This document shows, piece by piece, positions 46,579 to 53,839 of a stretch of DNA of 64,000 nt; the stretch's first letter is position 1; each line of letters starts with the position of its first letter. This DNA comes from Pseudarthrobacter sp. GA104 (GTDB lineage Bacteria; Actinomycetota; Actinomycetes; Actinomycetales; Micrococcaceae). The stretch covers positions 1,488,001-1,552,000 of the forward strand of contig NZ_WOWL01000001.1 in assembly GCF_009741265.1 (NCBI RefSeq), in the 5' to 3' direction. Position numbers and translations under genes: made by a program. The notes beneath the pieces were generated by a model. The model had not been told where the DNA came from, did no database searches, and saw only the letters and a list, made by a program, of their open reading frames with translations.

Positions 46579-47886
46579 CTAGCTGGCCGCCTGCAGCTCT
46601 TCGTCCGCGTTCGAACTCTCAAGGTCGTTGCGCCTCTTCATCAGAACCGCAAAGTAGCCGGCTGCCAGCGCCCCCACCAGACCGATGCCTCCGGTGACGG
46701 CAAAGAAGAAGTTGTTGGCGCCAGCCACGTTGTCGCCAAAGGCAGTGTAAATGGCGCTGCTGATCTGCGGAATAACAATGTCTGGAAGATAGCCGACAAA
46801 TGAGATGATTCCGATCGCGATGCCGGTAGCGGCCACGGGTACGCGGCAATCATCCAGGAGGGACCAATAGATTCCACGAATTACGTACATGAACAGTCCC
46901 ACCAGTACGACCAGGACGTAGACGGCGCCGACGCCCCAATTGCCGGGGATGAGAGCGAGTCCGATCAACCCCACAGCTGCAACGACCATGGAGATCGAAA
47001 GAACACGCGCTTTGCCGAACTTATCGGCAAGGTACCCGCCCCCGAAACCGCCGATGGGACGCATCCACAAAACGATGACAGTCACCACACCCGCGCTGAC
47101 CGGGGTGACAGCATGATTGACGTCGAGGTAGCCCGAGAAGTAATAGTGGCCCCAAAACAGGGTGTACCCGCAGAACAAGACCACAGTCATGACCCACACT
47201 TCACGGATTTTCAAGATTCGTCTTACTGCGGCGATCGTCGACTCAGCGGGCTCGCTGACCAGGTCCGGCGTCCTACGCTCACTTTCCGACAACGCAAAGA
47301 AGACGAGTATCGCAACCACAACCAGAACTGCACAGTACATATACACCACGCCTTGGAACCCGGCTTTGGTGTTTTCGATGTTCGATCCGTTACCCACAAA
47401 GAATGCGAACACGCCTACCGCAATGCTGGCCAGAATGGCTTCGACTAAACCTCGCCCGCCGTCCAGGGCTCCAAAGTACTTGCCTTCCTCGCTCTTATCC
47501 GCCAGCAGGCTGACGGTCTTGAGAATCGCACTCCAGAAGGTGAAGACCGTGGCAAAGCCCCAGATCAGATACACGTATACGAGCATGGACTTATCGGGGA
47601 TCTGCGCATAGTACAACCCGGTCGCTGCCGTGAGGAGCAGTGAGAATGTGATCAGGTACCTGACAGGGATCTTATCCGCCAGCCATCCACTGGGAATATA
47701 ACCCACGACAAATATAATGCCGAGCATTGAGTAAAGCCCCGACAGTTCCGAATTGGACAGGCCAAAGACCTCTAGAATGGTCGACTCAAAGTTCTGGCGA
47801 AGGTATACGAGTGGATAAATGGATCCAGCGGCGAGAATAAGCAAAGCTAGCTGAATAATCTTCTTTGATTTGCCTAGCTTAGGCAT
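46579..47886 (-). CDS. MFS transporter (YgcS-like)
   Basis: A 435-residue, twelve-helix major facilitator. GYIPSGWLADKIPVRYLI is the motif A loop after helix 2, and GGGYLADKFGKARVL repeats it in the second half. Last gene of the low-G+C operon; its ATG overlaps the kinase stop by 8 bases. By context it imports the substrate of the kinase. The overall look is of the phosphate-ester/organic anion MFS branch rather than classic sugar porters, but the substrate is not known. Confidence 0.88.
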   Translation of the reverse strand: MPKLGKSKKIIQLALLILAAGSIYPLVYLRQNFESTILEVFGLSNSELSGLYSMLGIIFVVGYIPSGWLADKIPVRYLITFSLLLTAATGLYYAQIPDKSMLVYVYLIWGFATVFTFWSAILKTVSLLADKSEEGKYFGALDGGRGLVEAILASIAVGVFAFFVGNGSNIENTKAGFQGVVYMYCAVLVVVAILVFFALSESERRTPDLVSEPAESTIAAVRRILKIREVWVMTVVLFCGYTLFWGHYYFSGYLDVNHAVTPVSAGVVTVIVLWMRPIGGFGGGYLADKFGKARVLSISMVVAAVGLIGLALIPGNWGVGAVYVLVVLVGLFMYVIRGIYWSLLDDCRVPVAATGIAIGIISFVGYLPDIVIPQISSAIYTAFGDNVAGANNFFFAVTGGIGLVGALAAGYFAVLMKRRNDLESSNADEELQAAS

Positions 47887-49336
47887 AAGAGGTGTCTCCT
47901 TGGTTGTCTAATAGGATGCGGTGGGTCTTTTCCAGGATGGCGTCTGTTTGGGCCGTGATCTCCGCCGAGACGGAGCGAAGTTGTTGATACAGCGCGACAT
48001 TGGCGGGATTGGGTTCGAACCGATCCCTGCGCCGAACCATGTGCGAAGAAGCCTCATCAAAAGAGGGGTAGACACGGCAAGCCACCGCGACGCAGATCGC
48101 AGCGCCTAGTCCAGCCCCATCACGGACCACGTTTCTTTCAACCGGAATATTGAAAACGTCCGCGAAGATCTGCATGCATAGATCGCTTTTTGAACCGCCG
48201 CCCGAAAGAACCAGTGTTTCGATGCTGGCTTCCCGTTCGGACAGCATCGCATCCATGTTCGTTTTCATTGTGAACGCTATTGCTTCAAGGACGGCGCGGT
48301 ACATATGCGCGTATCCATGACGTTCATCGAATCCGATGAACATCCCTTTCTTGTATGGCTTGTTGGGAGGTGCCAGCCAATCGAGGACACAGAGCAGGCC
48401 CTCACTGCCCGCGGGAACGGTTGATGCCAAGCCATTGAGGTATTCCTCGCTGCTCACGCCGGCCTTTCCGGCGGCGTGGGTTATTTCGGCCCCAAGCAAG
48501 TTTCGCAACCACGACACCGTCCACATTCCACGACGAATACCGGCACTTTCGTAGATATAGCGGTGTGGCTGGGACGCAAAATTCGAGAAGTAGCTCTTAG
48601 GTTCGGCCACAAAATCGTGTCCCAGGATCATGCCTGCAATGTAGGTCCCCAAGGACACCAGACCTGTCCCCTCGTCGCGGAGTCCGGAACCGAGAGCCTC
48701 GGCAGCTTTGTCGTTGGCTGTATGGACAACAGGGATACCCTGAGGGATTCCGGTGTCGGCGGCAAAACCGGCGTTGACGTACCCGCCAATTTCGCCAGGC
48801 ATCTGCAGCCGATACAGCATGTTGTGCGGCACCTTGAACGAGTCAAATCGTCCCTGATCGCTGAACCAGTTCCAGGTTTGACCGTCCATTGGCCACGGGC
48901 CGATGTAGTTGGCCGCGGTGTCAGTGAACTCCCCTGTGAGCCGGGCCATCAGGTAGCCGGAGGCCGTGGTGACGTAAGCGACATCGTCGTTGCTGTGCTC
49001 ATATGCCTCGGACAGTCGACGGTCCATCCAGCTTTGCACTGGTTCGGCAAGGGTGCCGTCGCTGCGAACCAGGGCGCGGCAGCACCGAATGGTGCATAAG
49101 CCGACGCCGATAATGTCGGCAGGGTTTCCGGTGAACGCCTTCATTACGCGGCTGGCTGCTGCGACGATCGAATCGTAAAGGTCATCGTTGGGATGTTCGG
49201 CGATGCCAGGCCCCGGCGTTGACATCGGTTCCAGGGACTGGCTTGCCTCACACACGATCCGTCCATGTGTATCAAAGATGACTACCTTCGAACTTTGCGA
49301 TCCCCCGTCGAGTCCGATGATGTACTTGGTGGTCAT
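47879..49336 (-). CDS. FGGY family carbohydrate kinase (YgcE-like)
   Basis: A 485-residue sugar/polyol kinase of the two-domain ASKHA fold. The N-terminal phosphate motif is GLDGGSQSSKVVIFD, the middle VGLCTIRCCRALVRSDG, and the C-terminal adenosine motif LVLSGGGSKSDLCMQIFADV. It phosphorylates a sugar or polyol with ATP. Sequence context (flavoprotein, SDR, GlpP-type regulator) points to the E. coli YgcE group rather than glycerol or xylulose kinase. It is followed by the transporter with an 8-base overlap. Confidence 0.9.
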   Translation of the reverse strand: MTTKYIIGLDGGSQSSKVVIFDTHGRIVCEASQSLEPMSTPGPGIAEHPNDDLYDSIVAAASRVMKAFTGNPADIIGVGLCTIRCCRALVRSDGTLAEPVQSWMDRRLSEAYEHSNDDVAYVTTASGYLMARLTGEFTDTAANYIGPWPMDGQTWNWFSDQGRFDSFKVPHNMLYRLQMPGEIGGYVNAGFAADTGIPQGIPVVHTANDKAAEALGSGLRDEGTGLVSLGTYIAGMILGHDFVAEPKSYFSNFASQPHRYIYESAGIRRGMWTVSWLRNLLGAEITHAAGKAGVSSEEYLNGLASTVPAGSEGLLCVLDWLAPPNKPYKKGMFIGFDERHGYAHMYRAVLEAIAFTMKTNMDAMLSEREASIETLVLSGGGSKSDLCMQIFADVFNIPVERNVVRDGAGLGAAICVAVACRVYPSFDEASSHMVRRRDRFEPNPANVALYQQLRSVSAEITAQTDAILEKTHRILLDNQGDTSYA

Positions 49337-49363
49337 GGTTCGTGTCCTAATCTGCTGAAGGTG

Positions 49364-50152
49364 TTAGCGCACCAGGTAGCCGCCGTCGACGCTCAGGATG
49401 TGACCATTGACGTAGTCAGATGCTCGGCTGGCAAGAAATACGGTCGCTCCCATGAGGTCTTGCGTCTGCCCCCAGCGGTTGGCGGGGATATGGTCCAGGA
49501 CTCGCTGGTTGGTCTCCGGGTTTGCCCTGGTTGCCGTGGTCAGTTCGGTGGCGTAGTAGCCGGGCGCTATTCCATTGACCTGGATACCGAATTGCGCAAG
49601 TTCATCGCAGTAGGCTTTCGTGAAACCCGCGATGCCGTGCTTCGTTGCTGCGTAGGCTGGCGACCACTGGCCGCCAAGGAAAGTGAATACGGAGCAAATG
49701 TTGATGATCTTGCCCCTGCGCTGCGGGACCATGTGTTTGGCGCACTCATGTGACATCTCGAAGGCTGCGGTGAGGTTCAACGCCACCATTGGATCCCACT
49801 GTTCACGGGTGTATTCGAGGACGTCAGGCTCGTTGATGCTGCGGCCCGCGCAGTTGACCAGAATGTCGACGCTGCCGAATTCCGCTATACAGGCGTCAAC
49901 CACTTTTTTAGGGTTTCCGGCGACTGTGATATCCGACATGACGTACGCATATTTAGCTCCGGCAGCCTCCACCATGGCTCCCGTTGCGCCGTCGTCAGGC
50001 ATGATGCTTGCCGCCAGAACATTCGCTCCAGCTTTCGCCAGCGCAAGGCTGAACGCCTGACCGAGCCCTGTGTTTCCTCCGGTGACAATGGCATTCATGC
50101 CTTTGAGTGAAAAGAAATCCATCTGGAAATCTGTGATGCTTGCTTCGGACAC
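49364..50152 (-). CDS. SDR family oxidoreductase (YgcW/KduD-like)
   Basis: A 262-residue short-chain dehydrogenase: cofactor motif TGGNTGLGQAFSLALAKAGA, NCAGRS, catalytic Ser in CSVFTFLGG and catalytic YAATK. Closest in look to 2-deoxy-gluconate/5-keto-uronate dehydrogenases (KduD) and YgcW. The GTG at 50152 follows AAAGGAG at proper spacing; a longer frame upstream lacks that. It probably oxidises the substrate or product of the neighbouring kinase and flavoprotein. Confidence 0.9.
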   Translation of the reverse strand: MSEASITDFQMDFFSLKGMNAIVTGGNTGLGQAFSLALAKAGANVLAASIMPDDGATGAMVEAAGAKYAYVMSDITVAGNPKKVVDACIAEFGSVDILVNCAGRSINEPDVLEYTREQWDPMVALNLTAAFEMSHECAKHMVPQRRGKIINICSVFTFLGGQWSPAYAATKHGIAGFTKAYCDELAQFGIQVNGIAPGYYATELTTATRANPETNQRVLDHIPANRWGQTQDLMGATVFLASRASDYVNGHILSVDGGYLVR

Positions 50153-50251
50153 GTGCACTCCTTTGTGTGTCTTGAACCAGGCCCGGCTCGGCAAGGGTGT
50201 GGGCATGACTGCACCCACCCTTGCCGCGCTGGCCGAGACTGTGCCTATACG

Positions 50252-51709
50252 TCAGAGCGGAAAAATGGTTCCGCGGTTCATGATGCCGTTCGGATCGAAG
50301 GCAGATTTAAGGGTCTCCAGCATGTAGAGCGACGACCCATATTCCTCGGCGAGGAAGTGCGTCCGATGCTTACCGACGCCGTGGTGGTGGCACATGGAAC
50401 CACCGTGTTTGAGCGTTTCCTCAACAATGATGTTTTGGATGGGGTCGTGGTAGGTGGTGCGTTCCTCAGTGGGTTCCACGTCGATCTTGTAGTAGTAGAC
50501 AAAGTACATGTTGGTGCCATTGAGGTAGCTGTGGCTCGAGTGGCCGCCCAGCAGGCTGAAATCAGCGGACACCTCTTTACGAATCCTGGCAATGGCGCTC
50601 TCGTAAATATCGTTAATTACGCTCCAGTTGCCGGAGACTTCTGTCGTGAAACCGTTGTTCAAGGTCTCGCGGATTTCAATTCTTTCCTCTTCGATCTTGG
50701 AAACGTCCCAATTTAGATTATTGAACCAATCTTCAATGAGAGAATCCTCGACACGTTCTGCTGAATCGAATGAGGAAACAATCTCTTCAATTGCGGCCCC
50801 GGTCGCATCCGCGATGCGCTTTGGCCCCTCGGCCATAAAGATCAATACGCAGCGGCCGTCGGAGAAATGCTTGAAGTGGTAGAGGCCGTCTTCTTTGTCA
50901 TATAGCCGCGCGACCGAGGGGCGATACCCCTGGGTCACAACTTCCCGAAGGATTTCGAACCCGGTCTTCATATCGTTCAGGAGGTAGCCGTAGAACCTGT
51001 TGTTCTCGGGGTAGTAGCGGAAGATCTTGACGCTTACTTCAGTGATGAAGTTGAGTGCGCCTTCATTTCCGATGACCAGGTGTCGGATGTCCGGTCCGGC
51101 CGCGCGGCGCGGAACGTTTTTGATGCGGCAGATTTCGCCGTTGGGGAATACGGTCTCTACTCCGACCAACATGTCCTCGATGCCGCCGTAGAGAGTCGAG
51201 AACTGGCCGATGGAACGGGTGGCAACGAGTCCGCCGAACTGGGCGAGAGGCTTCGACTGCGGCGAATGCCCCGTGGTATAGCCGATTGCTCGGAGCTCAT
51301 TTTCGAGGTCCTCCAGGCAGACACCGCACTGGACAGTCGCAATCATGTTGTCGGTATCAATGTTGATGATCTCGTTCATGGTCGACCCATCGAGCACGAT
51401 GGAGTTTTCGACCACTGTTTCGAGACCGCCTTCTGTTGCCGACCCTCCGGTCTTTGGCACGACGTTCACGCCATATTCGTTGGCGAATTTCAGAACTGCG
51501 GAAACTTCCTCAGGGGTGCTGGGTCGTACCACCGCTGCCGGCAAAGGCAGCGAGTATATTCCGAACACGTTCTCGACTTTGTAGTACCTGTCCACACTGT
51601 TTTCTTTCAGTGTCTGCTCGTCGGTTATCACTCGCGCACGGCCAAGGATGTCGATGTAGGCATTCACGATTTCTTCGCGCGTTAGGGTTGTCAATTTAGC
51701 TGATTCCAT
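50252..51709 (-). CDS. FAD-linked oxidase, alkyl-DHAP-synthase-like (YgcU-like)
   Basis: A 485-residue flavoprotein of the VAO/PCMH fold. FAD-binding segments are PKTGGSATEGG (about residues 87-97) and HSPQSKPLAQFGGLVATRSIGQ; the C-terminal motif SMCHHHGVGKHR is the His cluster of alkylglycerone-phosphate synthases, and FDPNGIMNRG closes the fold. It may oxidise a phosphorylated or free polyol or handle an ether-linked glycerol compound. First enzyme gene after the leader terminator. No strong ribosome binding site precedes the ATG. Confidence 0.88.
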   Translation of the reverse strand: MESAKLTTLTREEIVNAYIDILGRARVITDEQTLKENSVDRYYKVENVFGIYSLPLPAAVVRPSTPEEVSAVLKFANEYGVNVVPKTGGSATEGGLETVVENSIVLDGSTMNEIINIDTDNMIATVQCGVCLEDLENELRAIGYTTGHSPQSKPLAQFGGLVATRSIGQFSTLYGGIEDMLVGVETVFPNGEICRIKNVPRRAAGPDIRHLVIGNEGALNFITEVSVKIFRYYPENNRFYGYLLNDMKTGFEILREVVTQGYRPSVARLYDKEDGLYHFKHFSDGRCVLIFMAEGPKRIADATGAAIEEIVSSFDSAERVEDSLIEDWFNNLNWDVSKIEEERIEIRETLNNGFTTEVSGNWSVINDIYESAIARIRKEVSADFSLLGGHSSHSYLNGTNMYFVYYYKIDVEPTEERTTYHDPIQNIIVEETLKHGGSMCHHHGVGKHRTHFLAEEYGSSLYMLETLKSAFDPNGIMNRGTIFPL

Positions 51710-51771
51710 TCGTTCTAGCGGTATCGGTTTGCTTTGGCTCTTGCACTGCCTGCCCTGCAGGCGGAAGGCAC

Positions 51772-51818
51772 AAAAAAAGAGAACAGCAATCCCCTGATAT
51801 TTGGGGTCGCTGTTCTCT
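51772..51818 (-). terminator. intrinsic terminator in the operon leader, likely antitermination target
   Basis: Read on the minus strand: AGAGAACAGC, an internal loop, four C paired with four G, then GCTGTTCTCT and seven T. It lies 63 bases before the flavoprotein ATG and downstream of a promoter-like sequence, so transcripts must pass it to express the four enzyme and transporter genes. The adjoining regulator belongs to a family that prevents termination at such leaders. Confidence 0.85.
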
Positions 51819-51879
51819 AGTGTTTAGCAACTGTCATTGGCTTGCGCCGTGACCGTTATTTAGTTTTTGGTTGTGAGAG

Positions 51880-51908
51880 AGCGTAGCACAGGGACGCGGA
51901 CCTGGCCA
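51880..51908 (-). promoter_or_regulatory. promoter-like sequence for the leader transcript
   Basis: TGGCCA (51908-51903), a 17-base spacer and TGC-TACGCT (-10 box at 51885-51880) with an extended-minus-10 look. It would start an untranslated leader of about 165 bases containing the terminator at 51772-51818. Confidence 0.5.
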
Positions 51909-51976
51909 GAGGGAGGCTGGTGGGCCTGGACACCGCTGACGTGAGGAGTCCTGACTTGAACCAGAATACCGGCAGC

Positions 51977-52582
51977 CTACATCAGCCATACATCGCGGTT
52001 GGACGACGCAACTGCTGTGGCGCCAGCACCCAGGGCACCAATGACGTCTTCCTTGTCGCACACCAGTCCCCCCGCGATAAGGGGGAGATCAGTGTCTTCA
52101 CGGATCCAGGAGATGACCCGGGGCATGCACCCTGGCAGGATCTCGATGGCGTCCGCTCCGGACAGGCTGACCTGCTTCGGCAGATTGTTGTAGCTGAAGG
52201 AATCGATGAGGAAGAGACGATGGATTGCCAGGAGTCCCGCGGTCTTTGCAGCCCGGACTATGACGGCCTTTGAGCTTAGGACTCCGTCCGCCCGCGTGTT
52301 CGCCTTGAGGAAATCGACAACAACCGGCTTGCTGGAAAAACCGTCAAGCAGATCAACATCGACGAATACAGTCTTTCCTGCAGCTTTCAGGGTCTCCACG
52401 ATTCGGCGAATGCTCATAACAGACCCAAAGAGCACAAAAACTACTGGGCAGTGAACGCCCAGGACCGCTCGTAGCCCGTCCTCATCCTTGATGCTTGGGA
52501 TCACGGGGTGATCTGTCAGCACTGCGGTAATCCGTGCTGAAGCTCCAGTCGCACGGCCGCGCTTCGTCGTTGATTCTGCCAC
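51977..52582 (-). CDS. GlpP family glycerol-3-phosphate-responsive antiterminator (YgcP-like)
   Basis: A 201-residue protein of the GlpP family, a small TIM-barrel RNA-binding antiterminator. Family motifs are VIPSIKDEDGL, FVLFGSVMSI, VFVDVDLLDGF, DGVLSSKAVIVRAAK, IEILPGCMPRVI and LIAGGLVCDKEDV with the phosphate-binding Gly residues. In B. subtilis GlpP senses glycerol-3-phosphate and reads through the glpD leader terminator. Here the next gene downstream is preceded by exactly such a terminator. The GTG at 52582 follows AGGAG at 8 bases. The true ligand may differ from glycerol-3-phosphate. Confidence 0.9.
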   Translation of the reverse strand: MAESTTKRGRATGASARITAVLTDHPVIPSIKDEDGLRAVLGVHCPVVFVLFGSVMSIRRIVETLKAAGKTVFVDVDLLDGFSSKPVVVDFLKANTRADGVLSSKAVIVRAAKTAGLLAIHRLFLIDSFSYNNLPKQVSLSGADAIEILPGCMPRVISWIREDTDLPLIAGGLVCDKEDVIGALGAGATAVASSNRDVWLM

Positions 52583-52750
52583 TGCTTTTCTCCTGTGCTA
52601 AAAGAACCCATCCATGACGAGCCCCCCTACCGAATGGTACGCCTTTGGACAGGCCTGGCAATGCTCGCCTCTGGCCCGCCCACCGCGGGGTATGGATGGG
52701 CGGTTCCCTGGCCGCGGGGCAGCTGCGTTTGCAGTACGGCCTTCGTCGCT

Positions 52751-52782
52751 GTACAGCGGCACAAAGGTACAGCGGCACAAAG
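52751..52782. repeat. tandem duplication of a 16-bp unit
   Basis: GTACAGCGGCACAAAG occurs twice back to back, 33 bases before the ThiD-like gene. It lies in the 233-base gap that separates the low-G+C block from the chromosome. It could be a recent slippage event or a regulatory pair of sites. Confidence 0.85.
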
Positions 52783-52815
52783 CGGGCGGCCGACGGCGGA
52801 TGGCAGGATGGTGCC

Positions 52816-53688
52816 ATGACTTCCGTTTCCGTTGCCGCACCCCGGCCCGTCACAGCTCCCGCAGTCGTCCTGACCATCGCAGGCTCCGAAGCAACCGGCG
52901 GCGCCGGCGCCCAGGCGGACCTGAAAACCTTCCAGGAACTCGGCGTCTTTGGCATCGCCAACCTCACGTGCATCGTTTCGTTCAACCCGAACGACAGCTG
53001 GAACCACCGGTTCGTACCGGTGGACCAGCAGGTGATCGCGGACCAACTGGAGGCGACGACGGCCGCGTACGGTCCGTCGTCGTCCGCTCCTTCGGAGCCC
53101 GGACGTCCGGTGCTGGACACGGTGAAGATCGGCATGCTGGGCAGTCCCGCCACCATCGCCACAGTCGCTGATGCCCTGGCCGCCGGCCGGTTTGAAAACG
53201 TGGTCCTGGATCCGGTGCTGATCTGCAAGGGCCAGGAGCCCGGGCACGCCCTGGACACGGACCAGGCGCTGAAGGCGCAGATCCTTCCGCTGGCCACCTT
53301 TGTCACGCCGAACCACTTCGAGGCCGAGTCGCTGTCCGGCCTGGATATCACGGACGTAGACTCCCTCAAGGCCGCCGCCATCCGCATCCAGGAGCTCAGC
53401 GGCGCCGCCGTGCTCGCCAAGGGCGGGGTGCGGCTGGAAGGCCCGGACGCCGTCGACGTCTTCTATGACGGCGAGACCCTTGAGGTCCTCAGCGCGCCCA
53501 AGGTGGGTGAGGTGGCGGTTTCCGGTGCCGGCTGCTCGCTGGCGGCGGCTGTGACGGCGGAACTCGCCAAGGGCGCCACGCCGCTGGAGGCTGCCCGGAC
53601 GGCCAAGGAATTCGTCACGGCGGGCATCCGCAACCGCGTGGCGTCAGGCGCCCCGTTCGATGCCCTGTGGCAGGGCGGAGCCCGCTAA
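52816..53688 (+). CDS. ThiD/PdxK-type hydroxymethylpyrimidine or pyridoxal kinase
   Basis: A 290-residue ribokinase-superfamily enzyme that phosphorylates hydroxymethylpyrimidine (phosphate) for thiamine or pyridoxal for PLP. Motifs: TIAGSEATGGAGAQADLKTF at the N terminus, VVLDPVLICKG, FVTPNHFEAESLSG, and the anion-hole SGAGCSLAAAVTAELAKG, where Cys replaces the more usual Asp next to Gly, seen in pyridoxal-kinase-like ThiD variants. The Asp substitution is worth noting. The ATG at 52816 gives the expected N terminus. Confidence 0.88.
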   Translation: MTSVSVAAPRPVTAPAVVLTIAGSEATGGAGAQADLKTFQELGVFGIANLTCIVSFNPNDSWNHRFVPVDQQVIADQLEATTAAYGPSSSAPSEPGRPVLDTVKIGMLGSPATIATVADALAAGRFENVVLDPVLICKGQEPGHALDTDQALKAQILPLATFVTPNHFEAESLSGLDITDVDSLKAAAIRIQELSGAAVLAKGGVRLEGPDAVDVFYDGETLEVLSAPKVGEVAVSGAGCSLAAAVTAELAKGATPLEAARTAKEFVTAGIRNRVASGAPFDALWQGGAR

Positions 53689-53704
53689 CCGCCACCCCGC
53701 CCCG

Positions 53705-53797
53705 GACCCTCTCTCACTTAATGCGCGTTTTTCCGCAACCCTCTTGCACCTAGTGCGAGAGGGTTCAGGATTTTCCCGCATTAGCTGATAGAGCGTC
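53705..53797. repeat. nested inverted repeat, diverged member of the CTCTCAC family
   Basis: Outer arms 53705-53725 and 53777-53797 match at 17 of 21 positions; the inner hairpin 53737-53749/53753-53765 is a 13-bp stem with loop CTA. It lies between the ThiD gene and the convergent serpin gene. The outer arms share GAC[C/G]CTCT-TCA with the elements at 55293 and 60335. Confidence 0.85.
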
Positions 53798-53839
53798 TGA
53801 GGTCGGGGACGGTGGAGAGGGCAGGCCCGGGGCGCGCGC

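Larger units (their letters stand above)
46579..52582. other. low-G+C block carrying a ygc-type catabolic operon
   Basis: Base composition drops sharply: 47821-47880 is 26/60 G+C, against about 70 percent in the flanks, and AT-ending codons become common. Five co-directional genes (GlpP-type antiterminator, flavoprotein, SDR, kinase, transporter) fill it. No integrase, transposase, tRNA or obvious target-site duplication was found at the edges. A horizontally acquired metabolic cassette is the likely explanation. Confidence 0.75.

Noticed and set aside
51772..51818. terminator considered as acting on the plus strand
   Set aside because: On the plus strand the A run precedes the stem and no T run follows; only the minus-strand reading gives an intrinsic terminator.
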